Below, in pieces: positions 16,142 through 25,282 of a stretch of 39,690 nt of DNA. The notes beneath the pieces were generated by a model. That model did not search any database, was not told the DNA's origin, and saw only the letters and a list, made by a program, of their open reading frames with translations. How positions within the stretch are numbered: position 1 is the first letter of the stretch; each line of letters opens with the position of its first letter. Made by a program: the position numbers and the translations under genes. This DNA comes from Caldilineaceae bacterium (GTDB lineage Bacteria > Chloroflexota > Anaerolineae > Caldilineales > Caldilineaceae): the NCBI GenBank assembly GCA_018003515.1, contig JAGNDO010000049.1:1-39690 (forward strand). Direction: 5' to 3'.

Positions 16142-17303
16142 ATGACAAACAATGACTACGATATTCAAATTCGATTTCCCAGATTTCAAGCCAAGGGATG
16201 GAACAAGTTTCTACCCACCCCAGGCAACGTGGTAGGACTGCACGATAGCGTGATCTGATCACTTTGATTTCGATTACGCCAGATTTGGACGGAATGCTAT
16301 CTGAATCACCCGCTATATAGTATCCGCAGCCAAAAAAGTACTAAATCTCGCGTTAACCCTTCAAGCAAAATCGTGCGTTTTTGGCATCACGCTATCGTGC
16401 AGTCCTACCGGCAACGTGATCTTCACCATAGTCCTGGTTTTTAGCCTACTATGGGCGCAGAACGTCGGTGCGTTGACCCTGGGCGCAGCCACAGCGGGGA
16501 CATCCACCAGCACAATCGCTTACCAAGGTCGATTGGCGGACAGTGACGGCATCCCCTTGACCAAAACGCTCAACATGAGCTTTCGTCTTTATAGTGTTGC
16601 CAGTGGCGGGGTGGCTTTGTGGACCGAACAATGGACTGGCTCCAATGGGGTGCAAGTCAGCGACGGGCTGTTCAATGTGATGTTGGGCAGCCTTGACCCC
16701 ATCCCTCAGAGCATCATCACCGGCAACGACAGCCTCTTTCTAGGCATCACCGTGGATGCAGATGATGAGATGAGTCCGCGAGTGCAGTTGGGCAGCGTGC
16801 CCTTTGCCACCCAGGCTTTGAGCGTGCCGGACGGCAGCATCACCTTGGACAAGATGGCCTCAGCCGGGGTGCTGCCCGAAGCGTGGGAGGTGGCCCCGTT
16901 GACGGCAGATGTGTTGCCCAAGCAGCACGGTTGGGTGGATGTGGCAGATACAAGTCTGACCTTTACCCTGGCCAAGGATGCCACGGTGTGGTTCTCCTAT
17001 GCGATCAACGTGCAAGCCGATGGGACGCCGGCAGATGATTTCCTGGGCACTCGGCTGGCTGTGGATGGCACGCCCATTCGCTCGTCGGGGATGCACTATC
17101 AGCCCGTAGCAGGCAGCAACCCCAACGCCACCAGCACGGGACAGGCCATGTTGCGCCTGACGGCAGGTACGCACTCGGTAGCGCTGCAATGGGCAAGTTG
17201 GCATGGCGCGGGGTCTGGTGTTTCGTGGACCACCTTCCCCGACTGGGCAGATGGCTATATTGGGGGACGAAGTTTAAGCGCATTGGCGTTTTATCAGCCC
17301 TAG
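16142..17303 (+). pseudogene. Adhesin-family paralogue 6, split by a MITE-like insertion
   Basis: The N-terminal remnant reaches WNKFLPTPGN and is then cut at 16230. The rest resumes at 16410 as VIFTIVLVFSLLWAQNVGA with an intact base domain, and is open to 17303. Insert plus duplication is 187 bp, which shifts the frame and adds a stop at 16258. The remnant also lacks the family WW N-tail. An ATG at 16074 with a good GGGGAAAG gives a different frame that stops at 16130, so the 5' end looks decayed. The downstream part could still start at GTG 16416 and keep its hydrophobic signal. Its head (TLAKDATVWFSYAIN...SLSALAFYQP) is a beta-sandwich like those of paralogues 1 and 4. Confidence 0.75.
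16231..16409. mobile_element. 179-bp MITE with 24-bp perfect terminal inverted repeats
   Basis: The ends begin GGTAGGACTGCACGATAGCG and close with the exact complement over 24 bases. The 8-bp target duplication GGCAACGT flanks it (16223-16230 and 16410-16417). Removing the element and one copy restores the sequence seen in paralogue 5 across the WLPTPGNVIF codons. There is no coding capacity, so a transposase elsewhere would have to move it. The interior is AT-richer than the surroundings. Confidence 0.88.
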
Positions 17304-17332
17304 ATCACAAACCAGGACAGCAAGGGGAATTC

Positions 17333-18289
17333 ATGACAAAACGCACAATTTTTTACCACCTGGATCAGTGGGCGCAGGAGCGTCAACTGGCCGACACCGC
17401 GGATAAAGCGGCCACAGTACGCCCAGCCCGGCGGTGGCTGCCGACCCCCGGCAACATGATTTTTACCCTGGTCCTGGTCTTCACCTTGCTCTGGGCGCAG
17501 AATGTGGGGGCGTTGAATTTGGGTGCGGCCACCGCTGGCACATCCACCAGCACAATTGCCTATCAAGGCCGGCTGGCGGACAGTGACGGCACCCCCTTGA
17601 CCGACACGCTGAATATGAGCTTCCGGCTCTACGGCCAAGTCAGCGGCGGTGTAGCTCTGTGGACCGAACAGTGGACTGGCTCAAACGGTGTACAGGTCAG
17701 CGACGGGTTGTTCAACGTGATGCTGGGCAGCTTGGACCCGATTCCTCAGAACATCATCATCACCAGCAACGACAACCTTTTCCTGGGCATCACCGTGGGC
17801 ACGGATGGCGAGATGAGTCCGCGGGTGCAGTTGGGCAGTGTACCCTTTGCAGTTCAGGCGCTGACTGTGCCCGACGGGAGCATCACCAGCCAGAAGATGA
17901 GTCCGATTTTGGAGTCGGTTCTGGCGGCGGATGCTGAGCTGACGGGCGTCCCCCAGACGATAGCCAGTGCCACAATTGCGGTGGAGGTGCCATCCAAGAT
18001 TTGGATTACGGCAACGTGTGATTGCGAGTATAGCACCACCACCAGTGGATTGATCGCTGGAGAAATCTATGTAGATGAGGTCCTGGTACCTGGCGCTATT
18101 TTCCACGGTGTCTACCAGCCATCTGGGGTTATGGGTCGTATGCGCTCATCGGTTTCTCGCAGCTATGTGTACAACCTTGATCCGGGAACCCATATTCTCG
18201 ATTTCCGAGTCAAGATGATTGACGGCGTTGGCTCCGGTCATGCCTATGCTGGTCATTCCGGGTTTACGTATCTGGTGGTGGCGCGGTAA
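17333..18289 (+). CDS. Adhesin-family paralogue 7: constant base with beta-sandwich head
   Basis: A 318-residue protein. The ATG at 17333 is chosen for its CAAGGGGA ribosome site and the sibling-like start MTKRTIFYHLDQWAQERQ. RRWLPTPGN, the hydrophobic helix, the base domain (with one extra Ile in NIIITSND) and a single stalk unit follow. The head (~residues 195-318) includes ASATIAVEVPSKIWITATCD and VYNLDPGTHILDFRVK, and ends GFTYLVVAR. It shares the V.S/P-KIWI...GTH pattern with the heads of paralogues 1, 4 and 6. It lies 29 bp after paralogue 6 and 99 bp before the giant SLH gene. Confidence 0.73.
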   Translation: MTKRTIFYHLDQWAQERQLADTADKAATVRPARRWLPTPGNMIFTLVLVFTLLWAQNVGALNLGAATAGTSTSTIAYQGRLADSDGTPLTDTLNMSFRLYGQVSGGVALWTEQWTGSNGVQVSDGLFNVMLGSLDPIPQNIIITSNDNLFLGITVGTDGEMSPRVQLGSVPFAVQALTVPDGSITSQKMSPILESVLAADAELTGVPQTIASATIAVEVPSKIWITATCDCEYSTTTSGLIAGEIYVDEVLVPGAIFHGVYQPSGVMGRMRSSVSRSYVYNLDPGTHILDFRVKMIDGVGSGHAYAGHSGFTYLVVAR

Positions 18290-18388
18290 GTGGAAACAAG
18301 TGACAAGCCGCATTATTTGGAGCGGGCAAGTCTGTACTGAATACTCAAACAAGTAGCCTACTTATGATTCTATTTCGGGAGTTTACTT

Positions 18389-21300
18389 ATGAATAAGATC
18401 CCACAGATTCGGTCTCTCATCAGAGGCATGGTACTAATCTGCGTTTTGACGTTAGTCGGAACGATTACAGGTACTTCTGAGGCAGCTGTGCCACCTTGGC
18501 AGCCTGAGCCAATGCCACTGTTCAAATTGCCCTTTGAGGTGGAGAACACCTGGACATTAAGTCAAGGTGTTCATCCAAAACTAGATAAGAAACAAGGGGC
18601 GCGATCTCTTTCAGCCCTCGATTTTGCCCCTGGCGGCTACTCTGGGTGCTCAGATATGGTTGCTGAAGACAGATGGGTAGTTGCAGCAGCAGCCGGTGTG
18701 CTATTAGCGGATGAGGCGCCATATTTTCTCAAGATCGACCACGACGGTGACGGCGACCCTGATACTGGGTGGCAGACGGTTTATGGACATGTGGCGAATC
18801 GGCTAAAACATCCTGGTGATGCGATCTTGCTGGGAGAGAGGCTGGGGAATCCCTCCTGTAGTGGATATTCCACAGGAGTTCATCTTCACTTTGCAATTAT
18901 GTACAAAGATGACTATTTGTATGATGCTGGACACAACTTGAGTGCCATTTCTGGACTGAATGTTGATACAGAAAACGGTCAACAGCGAATCGGCATTCGA
19001 CTTTCAGATTGGGAAGTTACGTTCAATGGGGTAAATACGACCACCTTAATAAAGGATAACCAAAAAGTAGTGGCAGACGATGTTATTCAGTCCGATAATT
19101 ATCCATGCTATCCATACCCCCATAACTACCCTGACCACAGCATCTTTTGCGATGTACCTCCATATCACCCTTTTTATGAGTACATAGGCAAAATAACCCA
19201 TCGAATGGCTGCCAACGGGTTCTCGGATAACACGTTCAAACCAGACCAACAAGTTACCAGAGAAGAAGCAGCGACAATGGTTTTGCGAGCTATGGGCGCA
19301 GCAGTACCAACAGCGCATTTTTTCGATGAAAGCATAGAGTACTCCGATGTCAAAAACTTTGAGGACCCGGATCCTGCTGATGCGCCGTATCGAACACGCC
19401 ATTATGGCGCAGTCACAGCATTTCGGTCTATGGAACTATATGACCACTATTTTCGCACCAATCAATATCAGCCAAAAAAAGGAGCTACGAGGGCTGAACT
19501 TGCAATGTATGTAAGGCGAGCCCGACAACGGCTGGTCTATTCTGAAAACTGCATCGCCGATAGTACGCAATTCCTTGACCTTCCGACCAATCATCCCCTG
19601 TTCGAGGATGTCGCTTGTCTCACAAGCATGCGTGATAAGCAGGGCAACTTACTAAACATCATTTCCGGGTATAGCGATGGCACTTTCCAACCGGACGAAA
19701 TTGTCACTCGTGCAGAGGCGGCTAAATTTATTGTTAATGGCTTGCTTTCATTAACTTATTCGACCAACGCGATAGAACTGGAGAATAGTACTTGCATAAG
19801 ATACGAGAACTTACTGCGCATCACTTTTTTGGTTGAGTATGGAGATGTACAAAAAAGATGCGCTACAATCAGTGGAAAGAACAGAGCGAATAATAGAAGT
19901 CGTCAAGAATTGGCAACTGACTTACAAGTCCCAGATGATGTTCAAATTGAGACTGGCCATACGTATGAAGCGATTGTCTATAATCTAGGACCTAATGCCG
20001 ATGTCAGGCTTGAGGTGCGTGATTCATCTGACCGCTTAATCACGACGCTGGAGGGTACATCTCGGCAGGGAGAAATAAAGGCCAAGTGGACTGCAACTTC
20101 GTCAGAAGATCACTATATCTACCTATCCAATATACGCGAGTTTGCTAAAGAAGGTAGTTGGATGAATCTTAGCGTCCGCGAAAGTAGTGACTACACCTTC
20201 GCCGACGTACCTGAAACCAACTCCTTCTACACCGCCATCAATACCTTGGCCGAAAATGGGCTGATCAGCGGTTGCGGCGTGCAGGACAATCGCCGCATCT
20301 TCTGCCCGGATGATGAGATGGATCGAGAAGATGTCGTCACAGTGTTGGCCCGCTGGCTCTATCAATATGCCCCGGGTGATACAGCTCAACTACCACCCGC
20401 CACCGGCGTCTTCAGCGATCTGACCGGGAACGGCGAAGTGGAACGGGCCGTGGAGCTAGCCCATCGGGATGGCATTGTGAATGGGTTTTCTCCCACAGTC
20501 TTTGGTCACAATCAGCCCATGAGCCGTGAACACGCCATGGTCGTGATTGTACGCGCCTTGTTGCGGCATAGCGAACCCAACCCTTCTCCATCTGTCGTTC
20601 TGGCGGATACCGAAAATCTATATGTCCGAAAAGGGGTGGAGTTGGGCATTACTTCAACTCCATCCGGCGGACAGTTTCTTCCGCTTGAATCGATTACCCG
20701 TGGTGCCGCCGCTCAATTCCTCTGCAACGCACTCTTGGGGATTTCCAATTGCTACAGCGACAACCGCGCCGAGTCTAATCAACTGGCCATCCTGCGCAGT
20801 GGAATGCGTATCCCGCGCACTGAAAATAAAGTCTGCTTTAGCGCATCCAAAGATATAGCTATTCCTGGGCTTACTGTGGCGGTTGATGGTGCGTCGATCT
20901 GCTACGACCTGAACAGCAGCCGCTATGAGACGATTGCGCCAGACCAGATCTTCGGCTATCGGACAAATCCCAACGATCAGCCAGTCTGTGGTGATGTCAT
21001 CGCCCTCTCTATGGCCGTAGGACAGAGTACCGGCCAATTGTACGCCGATATGACCAAATGTGATGGGTCTGCTTTCAGCCAGGGCGGTGACGTCTGTATC
21101 AAAGTCAATGAAGCTCAATGTCTTTGGCGTTTCCCCTTCAACGCGGGGGAGCGGAAATACATATTCCCCATCGATCCCGTGCGTGAGAAGGGAATTACCC
21201 AGCGCGCCAACTACCGTTTGGAGGTGCGTAGCGAGAACGAACCGGATATACTCAAATATTCGGGGCTTGTGAGCGCTTGGCCGCTTTATGCCGCCGAAAC

Positions 21301-24300
21301 ACCCAATTACACCTACGATGTGAACAAAACCGGCTTTCGGTGTGGAACGGATAATAAGATCGCCATGCGCATCACACCCAAACCGGATCGCCATGAGATT
21401 AAAGTGGCGTTGCAAAAGTGTGACAGTGGCGTTTTTAGTCAAAATGGCCGATTCTGGATTCTTCTGGATGGCACTCGACGCTGGGGGCCATTCCCCTACC
21501 AGCAGGGCTACTACGACGAATCGGTCTATCTCGATCCCTACGGCACGGAGAGCATCAGCGGTCGCCACACCTATCAGATCAAGCTGGAAGCGGACAACAG
21601 CAGAGGGGAATACATGTGGACGGGCGAGGTCCAAGCCTGGGAGAAATTGCTCGATCCCCCTGCGCCGCCCAACCAATTCCCCCAAATTGATTTCCAGACG
21701 GCCAATGGCAACCCCTTCACCATCGGTGCGCTGACCAGCAGGGAACAGAACTGGACTTTCCAGGGCACAGCCTATGATCCCGACGGCGAAATCAGCCGTG
21801 TGGAATTTGGATGTGAAGGGGATCAGTGTGGAACACAGTCCAGCCACAGCGGTACTATCAACTGGCAGCACGGCCAAACGGGTGTTCAAGGACGCAACAA
21901 CATCTATCTTCGTGCCTTTGACAATGCCGGTGCAACTGTCACCAGTCGCCGATTGGATCTAAGCGTAGACCTAGCCTCCCCCACAACTATGATCGCCTTG
22001 AACGGCGAAAGCAACCGGGGAAACTGGCCTGAATGGTTCCGAAGCAATCCGCGCATCACCCTTTCTGCCGTGGATGGCAGCACAGGGCAAGCCAGAGCTG
22101 GCATCGGCGAACTCCACTATCGCCGGGACACCCGACCTGAGGATGTACGACTTGATACCGCCACCGTTGAATTCTGGGAAAGCGAGGACGGCCAGCACAG
22201 CCTGACGGCTTATGCTGTGGACAAGGTGGGAAATCAGGAAACACCCCGCACCATCACATTCAAGATCGACCGCACGCCCCCCACGCCTGTGGCCGGGGTG
22301 GTCGAGACCCACGGGGTGGCCAGCAACCAGTGGCAAAAGACCCAGAATGTGGCTACCTTCACCTGGGCGGCCAGCAGTGATGCCACATCGGGGCTATATG
22401 GCTATCGTCTCTACTTTAGCCCCACCCCCACGGGCACGGACAATCAACGGGTTTTCCAGGCCGCCGAAAAGCGAGAGTGGACCCCCAAACCCGGCGGCGT
22501 GCCCACGGGCACCTGGTATCTCAACGGCCAGACCCAGGACATTGCCGGCAACCTGAGTCCCCTTCAGACTCTCTATGTCTTCCGCTATGACGGCACGCCG
22601 CCGGACAATCCGGGCGAAGCCACCCATGCCGACGGCATCCGCAACAACCGGTGGCAAAACACCAGCAGCCGGGCCGACTTTGTCTGGCCCACGCCCAACG
22701 ATGAGGGGTCGGGCGTCCAGGGCTATACGGTCTATTGGGGCAGTGACCCGGACGGCACCAGCAGCGATCTGCAAACCGCGGCCAGCTTCCAATCCGCCGA
22801 TCTCTGCGCGGGCAATCAGGCCTGCATCGGCTATCTGCGCATCCGCTCCCTGGACAACTTGGACACTCCAGCCGAGCAGTGGTCCACCGCCTTCACCCTG
22901 CGCTACGACAACGCACCCCCCGTGGCCGACTTCACCATCGACGGTGGCGTCACCCAGACTGCCCAATCCTTGGTGTGGCTGAATCTGGCCGCCACGGATG
23001 AGGGGAGTGGTGTGCGGGAGATGCGTCTCTCTAGAGATGGCGTCAACTGGATAGCTTGGGAAAGCTATGCGACAGAGTATCTGTGGGCCATCCCCGCCAT
23101 CAGCCGCCAGACCTGGCCCATCTATCTACAGGTACGGGATGGCATGGGGCTGGTGTCAGAGACTATCTCACGCACGATCTACTTCGATGTCAATGCAGAC
23201 CAGCCTCATTCAGCCAAATATCGCCTCTTTGACTATGCCATGAGTGCCGGGGCCGGCAGCCACGCATCTGCCAACTTTGCCGGAGACAGCATGGTGGGCG
23301 AGGTCGTGGAGTCCGGGGCCAGCCTCAGCGTCAACTATCAGTTGGTGGGCGGCTATCTGGCCGGTAGCCAGGCCCTGCCCAAAGATAAGCCCGGCCATGA
23401 CGAGTATCAGTATATCAACGGCATCTTCGCCTCCGGCGTGGTCAACGCCACTCTGACCTCGACTTCCTATCAGATGATCGCCACAGTGGGCGAGCAGGCC
23501 CTGCCCAACAACCGCACGGAGATCGCCAGCGGCAACTATCGCCATCAACCCGGCTTCCTGGCTGCGGCTCCCTCCCGTGCCCAGGCATCCACCCCCACGC
23601 CGACCCCCACCCCTGGCCCCACCCCCACGCCAGAACCGGAACCGGCCTGTGAATTCCCCCGCATCTCCATCCAAGAGAGTGCGGTCTTCACCAACAAACC
23701 TGCGGTCACCCTGACCATCTGTGCCCCCCGTGCCACGCAGATGCAGGTGAGCAACGATGGCGGCTTTGGCGATGCCCAGTGGGAACCCTATGTGACGACC
23801 AAGAGTTGGACCCTGACCACCTATGGGGATCATGTCATCCCCCGCTTCGTCTATATCGTCTTCCGAGACAAAGATGGCACCATCCACGGCAACTACTTCG
23901 ATGAGATCATCTATGATCCCAACCCGCCCACCGGGTCCATTGCCGCTGGTTCCGATCTGCCCACCTCCTTTATCAACCAGGTCGTGTCGGGCCGATCCCG
24001 GGCCGCCACCACGACCTCTGGCGTCAGCTATGTGGATGTGAACGGTGTGCGTTACATCCTCAGCCAACCAGGACGGTCCCTGGCTCGACCCCTGGCCGTC
24101 ATCCAAGGCGACAATGTGGACCTCTTCATCAACGCGTCGGATGACATCAGCGGCATGTCGGAGATGCAGTTGAGCGCCGACGGCGAGTTTACCAATGCCA
24201 CCTGGCAGCCCTATACCGCCCTCACCCGCTGGCGGCCCGGCGGCGAAGATGGCACCAAGACCGTCTATGCCCGCTTCCGGGACGGTGCCGGCAACCTGTC

Positions 24301-25099
24301 AGAGATGACCGAGACGACCTTCATCCAGGACGCCCAAGCCCCCACGGGCAGCCTGACCATCACCCCGGATCTGGTCGGGCCAAACACCATAGACCTCTTC
24401 CTGCAGATGGCCGCGGACGACAGCCTGACCGATGTCACGGATATGCGTATCAGTCGGGATGCCTACTTCCGGGAGAGCGTGTGGCTGCCTTTCAGCGCCG
24501 AATACCGCATGCCGGTGACCGCGGGCTATCTGGATAACACGGTCACCCTCTATGCCCAGTACCGGGACCTGGCAGGCAATGTCTCGTCCGTGGTCAGCGA
24601 CACCTATCAGGTGGACCTGCGCCCGCCCCTGCTCTTTGTCACCGTGCAGCCGGGCACCGAGGTTCAGCGCACCCTCTCCATCACGGCCACAGACACCCTG
24701 GCCGGGGTCGAGACCCTCTATCTCAGCAACGATCCCCTCATGATCGATGATGTGACTGTTCTGCCCTACACCCAATCGGCGGCATGGACGTTCAGCGCCG
24801 ACACCCGCACGGCTTGGGTCCAGGTCCAGGACAGTCTGGGCAACCGGACGCTGCCCCAACCGGTCTACGCCGAGAAGCTGCCTCCGCCGCCGACAGCAAC
24901 ACCGACGCCGACACCGACGGTCACGCCAACCGTGACCCCGACGGGCACGGTGCAGCCGACGGCCACTCCCACGCCGTCCGCTACGCCCACGCCATCGGCC
25001 ACACCGACCCCCACGGCCACACCGTCTGCCACACCGACGCCGACGGCAACGCCTGGGGCTGCACAATACTTCCAATTCATCCCGCTGGTGCAGAAGTAG
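18389..25099 (+). CDS. Giant secreted M23-peptidase-like/SLH surface protein with Ig-like repeats
   Basis: A 2236-residue secreted protein, probably wall-bound. The signal peptide ends near residue 33 (TSEAAV). An M23/LasA-type zinc endopeptidase domain has its likely ligands and catalytic residues at H62, D78, H134 (YGHV) and H165/H167 (GVHLHFAI), with a Ca-loop-like DHDGDGDPDTG at 117-127. SLH repeats occur at ~245-445. A PPC-like domain (~525-595) and a second, cysteine-containing SLH set (~602-785) follow. The rest is beta-sandwich modules, many with the pattern MRLSRDG...W..Y or MQVSNDG...WEPY. A Thr-Pro linker lies at ~1735-1752 and a second long one near the end, and the protein terminates QYFQFIPLVQK. 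The first ~600 codons are visibly AT-richer than the rest. It is embedded in the adhesin unit and may be its scaffold or wall-remodelling partner (inferred). Confidence 0.8.
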   Translation: MNKIPQIRSLIRGMVLICVLTLVGTITGTSEAAVPPWQPEPMPLFKLPFEVENTWTLSQGVHPKLDKKQGARSLSALDFAPGGYSGCSDMVAEDRWVVAAAAGVLLADEAPYFLKIDHDGDGDPDTGWQTVYGHVANRLKHPGDAILLGERLGNPSCSGYSTGVHLHFAIMYKDDYLYDAGHNLSAISGLNVDTENGQQRIGIRLSDWEVTFNGVNTTTLIKDNQKVVADDVIQSDNYPCYPYPHNYPDHSIFCDVPPYHPFYEYIGKITHRMAANGFSDNTFKPDQQVTREEAATMVLRAMGAAVPTAHFFDESIEYSDVKNFEDPDPADAPYRTRHYGAVTAFRSMELYDHYFRTNQYQPKKGATRAELAMYVRRARQRLVYSENCIADSTQFLDLPTNHPLFEDVACLTSMRDKQGNLLNIISGYSDGTFQPDEIVTRAEAAKFIVNGLLSLTYSTNAIELENSTCIRYENLLRITFLVEYGDVQKRCATISGKNRANNRSRQELATDLQVPDDVQIETGHTYEAIVYNLGPNADVRLEVRDSSDRLITTLEGTSRQGEIKAKWTATSSEDHYIYLSNIREFAKEGSWMNLSVRESSDYTFADVPETNSFYTAINTLAENGLISGCGVQDNRRIFCPDDEMDREDVVTVLARWLYQYAPGDTAQLPPATGVFSDLTGNGEVERAVELAHRDGIVNGFSPTVFGHNQPMSREHAMVVIVRALLRHSEPNPSPSVVLADTENLYVRKGVELGITSTPSGGQFLPLESITRGAAAQFLCNALLGISNCYSDNRAESNQLAILRSGMRIPRTENKVCFSASKDIAIPGLTVAVDGASICYDLNSSRYETIAPDQIFGYRTNPNDQPVCGDVIALSMAVGQSTGQLYADMTKCDGSAFSQGGDVCIKVNEAQCLWRFPFNAGERKYIFPIDPVREKGITQRANYRLEVRSENEPDILKYSGLVSAWPLYAAETPNYTYDVNKTGFRCGTDNKIAMRITPKPDRHEIKVALQKCDSGVFSQNGRFWILLDGTRRWGPFPYQQGYYDESVYLDPYGTESISGRHTYQIKLEADNSRGEYMWTGEVQAWEKLLDPPAPPNQFPQIDFQTANGNPFTIGALTSREQNWTFQGTAYDPDGEISRVEFGCEGDQCGTQSSHSGTINWQHGQTGVQGRNNIYLRAFDNAGATVTSRRLDLSVDLASPTTMIALNGESNRGNWPEWFRSNPRITLSAVDGSTGQARAGIGELHYRRDTRPEDVRLDTATVEFWESEDGQHSLTAYAVDKVGNQETPRTITFKIDRTPPTPVAGVVETHGVASNQWQKTQNVATFTWAASSDATSGLYGYRLYFSPTPTGTDNQRVFQAAEKREWTPKPGGVPTGTWYLNGQTQDIAGNLSPLQTLYVFRYDGTPPDNPGEATHADGIRNNRWQNTSSRADFVWPTPNDEGSGVQGYTVYWGSDPDGTSSDLQTAASFQSADLCAGNQACIGYLRIRSLDNLDTPAEQWSTAFTLRYDNAPPVADFTIDGGVTQTAQSLVWLNLAATDEGSGVREMRLSRDGVNWIAWESYATEYLWAIPAISRQTWPIYLQVRDGMGLVSETISRTIYFDVNADQPHSAKYRLFDYAMSAGAGSHASANFAGDSMVGEVVESGASLSVNYQLVGGYLAGSQALPKDKPGHDEYQYINGIFASGVVNATLTSTSYQMIATVGEQALPNNRTEIASGNYRHQPGFLAAAPSRAQASTPTPTPTPGPTPTPEPEPACEFPRISIQESAVFTNKPAVTLTICAPRATQMQVSNDGGFGDAQWEPYVTTKSWTLTTYGDHVIPRFVYIVFRDKDGTIHGNYFDEIIYDPNPPTGSIAAGSDLPTSFINQVVSGRSRAATTTSGVSYVDVNGVRYILSQPGRSLARPLAVIQGDNVDLFINASDDISGMSEMQLSADGEFTNATWQPYTALTRWRPGGEDGTKTVYARFRDGAGNLSEMTETTFIQDAQAPTGSLTITPDLVGPNTIDLFLQMAADDSLTDVTDMRISRDAYFRESVWLPFSAEYRMPVTAGYLDNTVTLYAQYRDLAGNVSSVVSDTYQVDLRPPLLFVTVQPGTEVQRTLSITATDTLAGVETLYLSNDPLMIDDVTVLPYTQSAAWTFSADTRTAWVQVQDSLGNRTLPQPVYAEKLPPPPTATPTPTPTVTPTVTPTGTVQPTATPTPSATPTPSATPTPTATPSATPTPTATPGAAQYFQFIPLVQK

Positions 25100-25124
25100 C
25101 GCCATCCGCGGAAAGAGATGACCG

Positions 25125-25185
25125 GGTCTGCATCTGACAACGCTTCGACACCCCTGCTGGGTCGCTGAGTTGTCGGGTGCAGACC
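25125..25185. terminator. Hairpin after the giant SLH gene
   Basis: GGTCTGCATCTGACAAC (25125-25141) pairs with GTTGTCGGGTGCAGACC (25169-25185), two mismatches. The right arm is followed by CCTTCTC and not a clean T-run, so it may stabilise or attenuate the message instead of stopping it. It lies in the 183-bp gap before paralogue 8. Confidence 0.45.
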
Positions 25186-25282
25186 CCTTCTCATAACAGA
25201 AGTTGTCAATCCCCTTCCGCTCCCCTGGCCCGCAACCTTTGGGGGAACGATTTGACCCATCTCGCAACGAGGAGACCACGCT

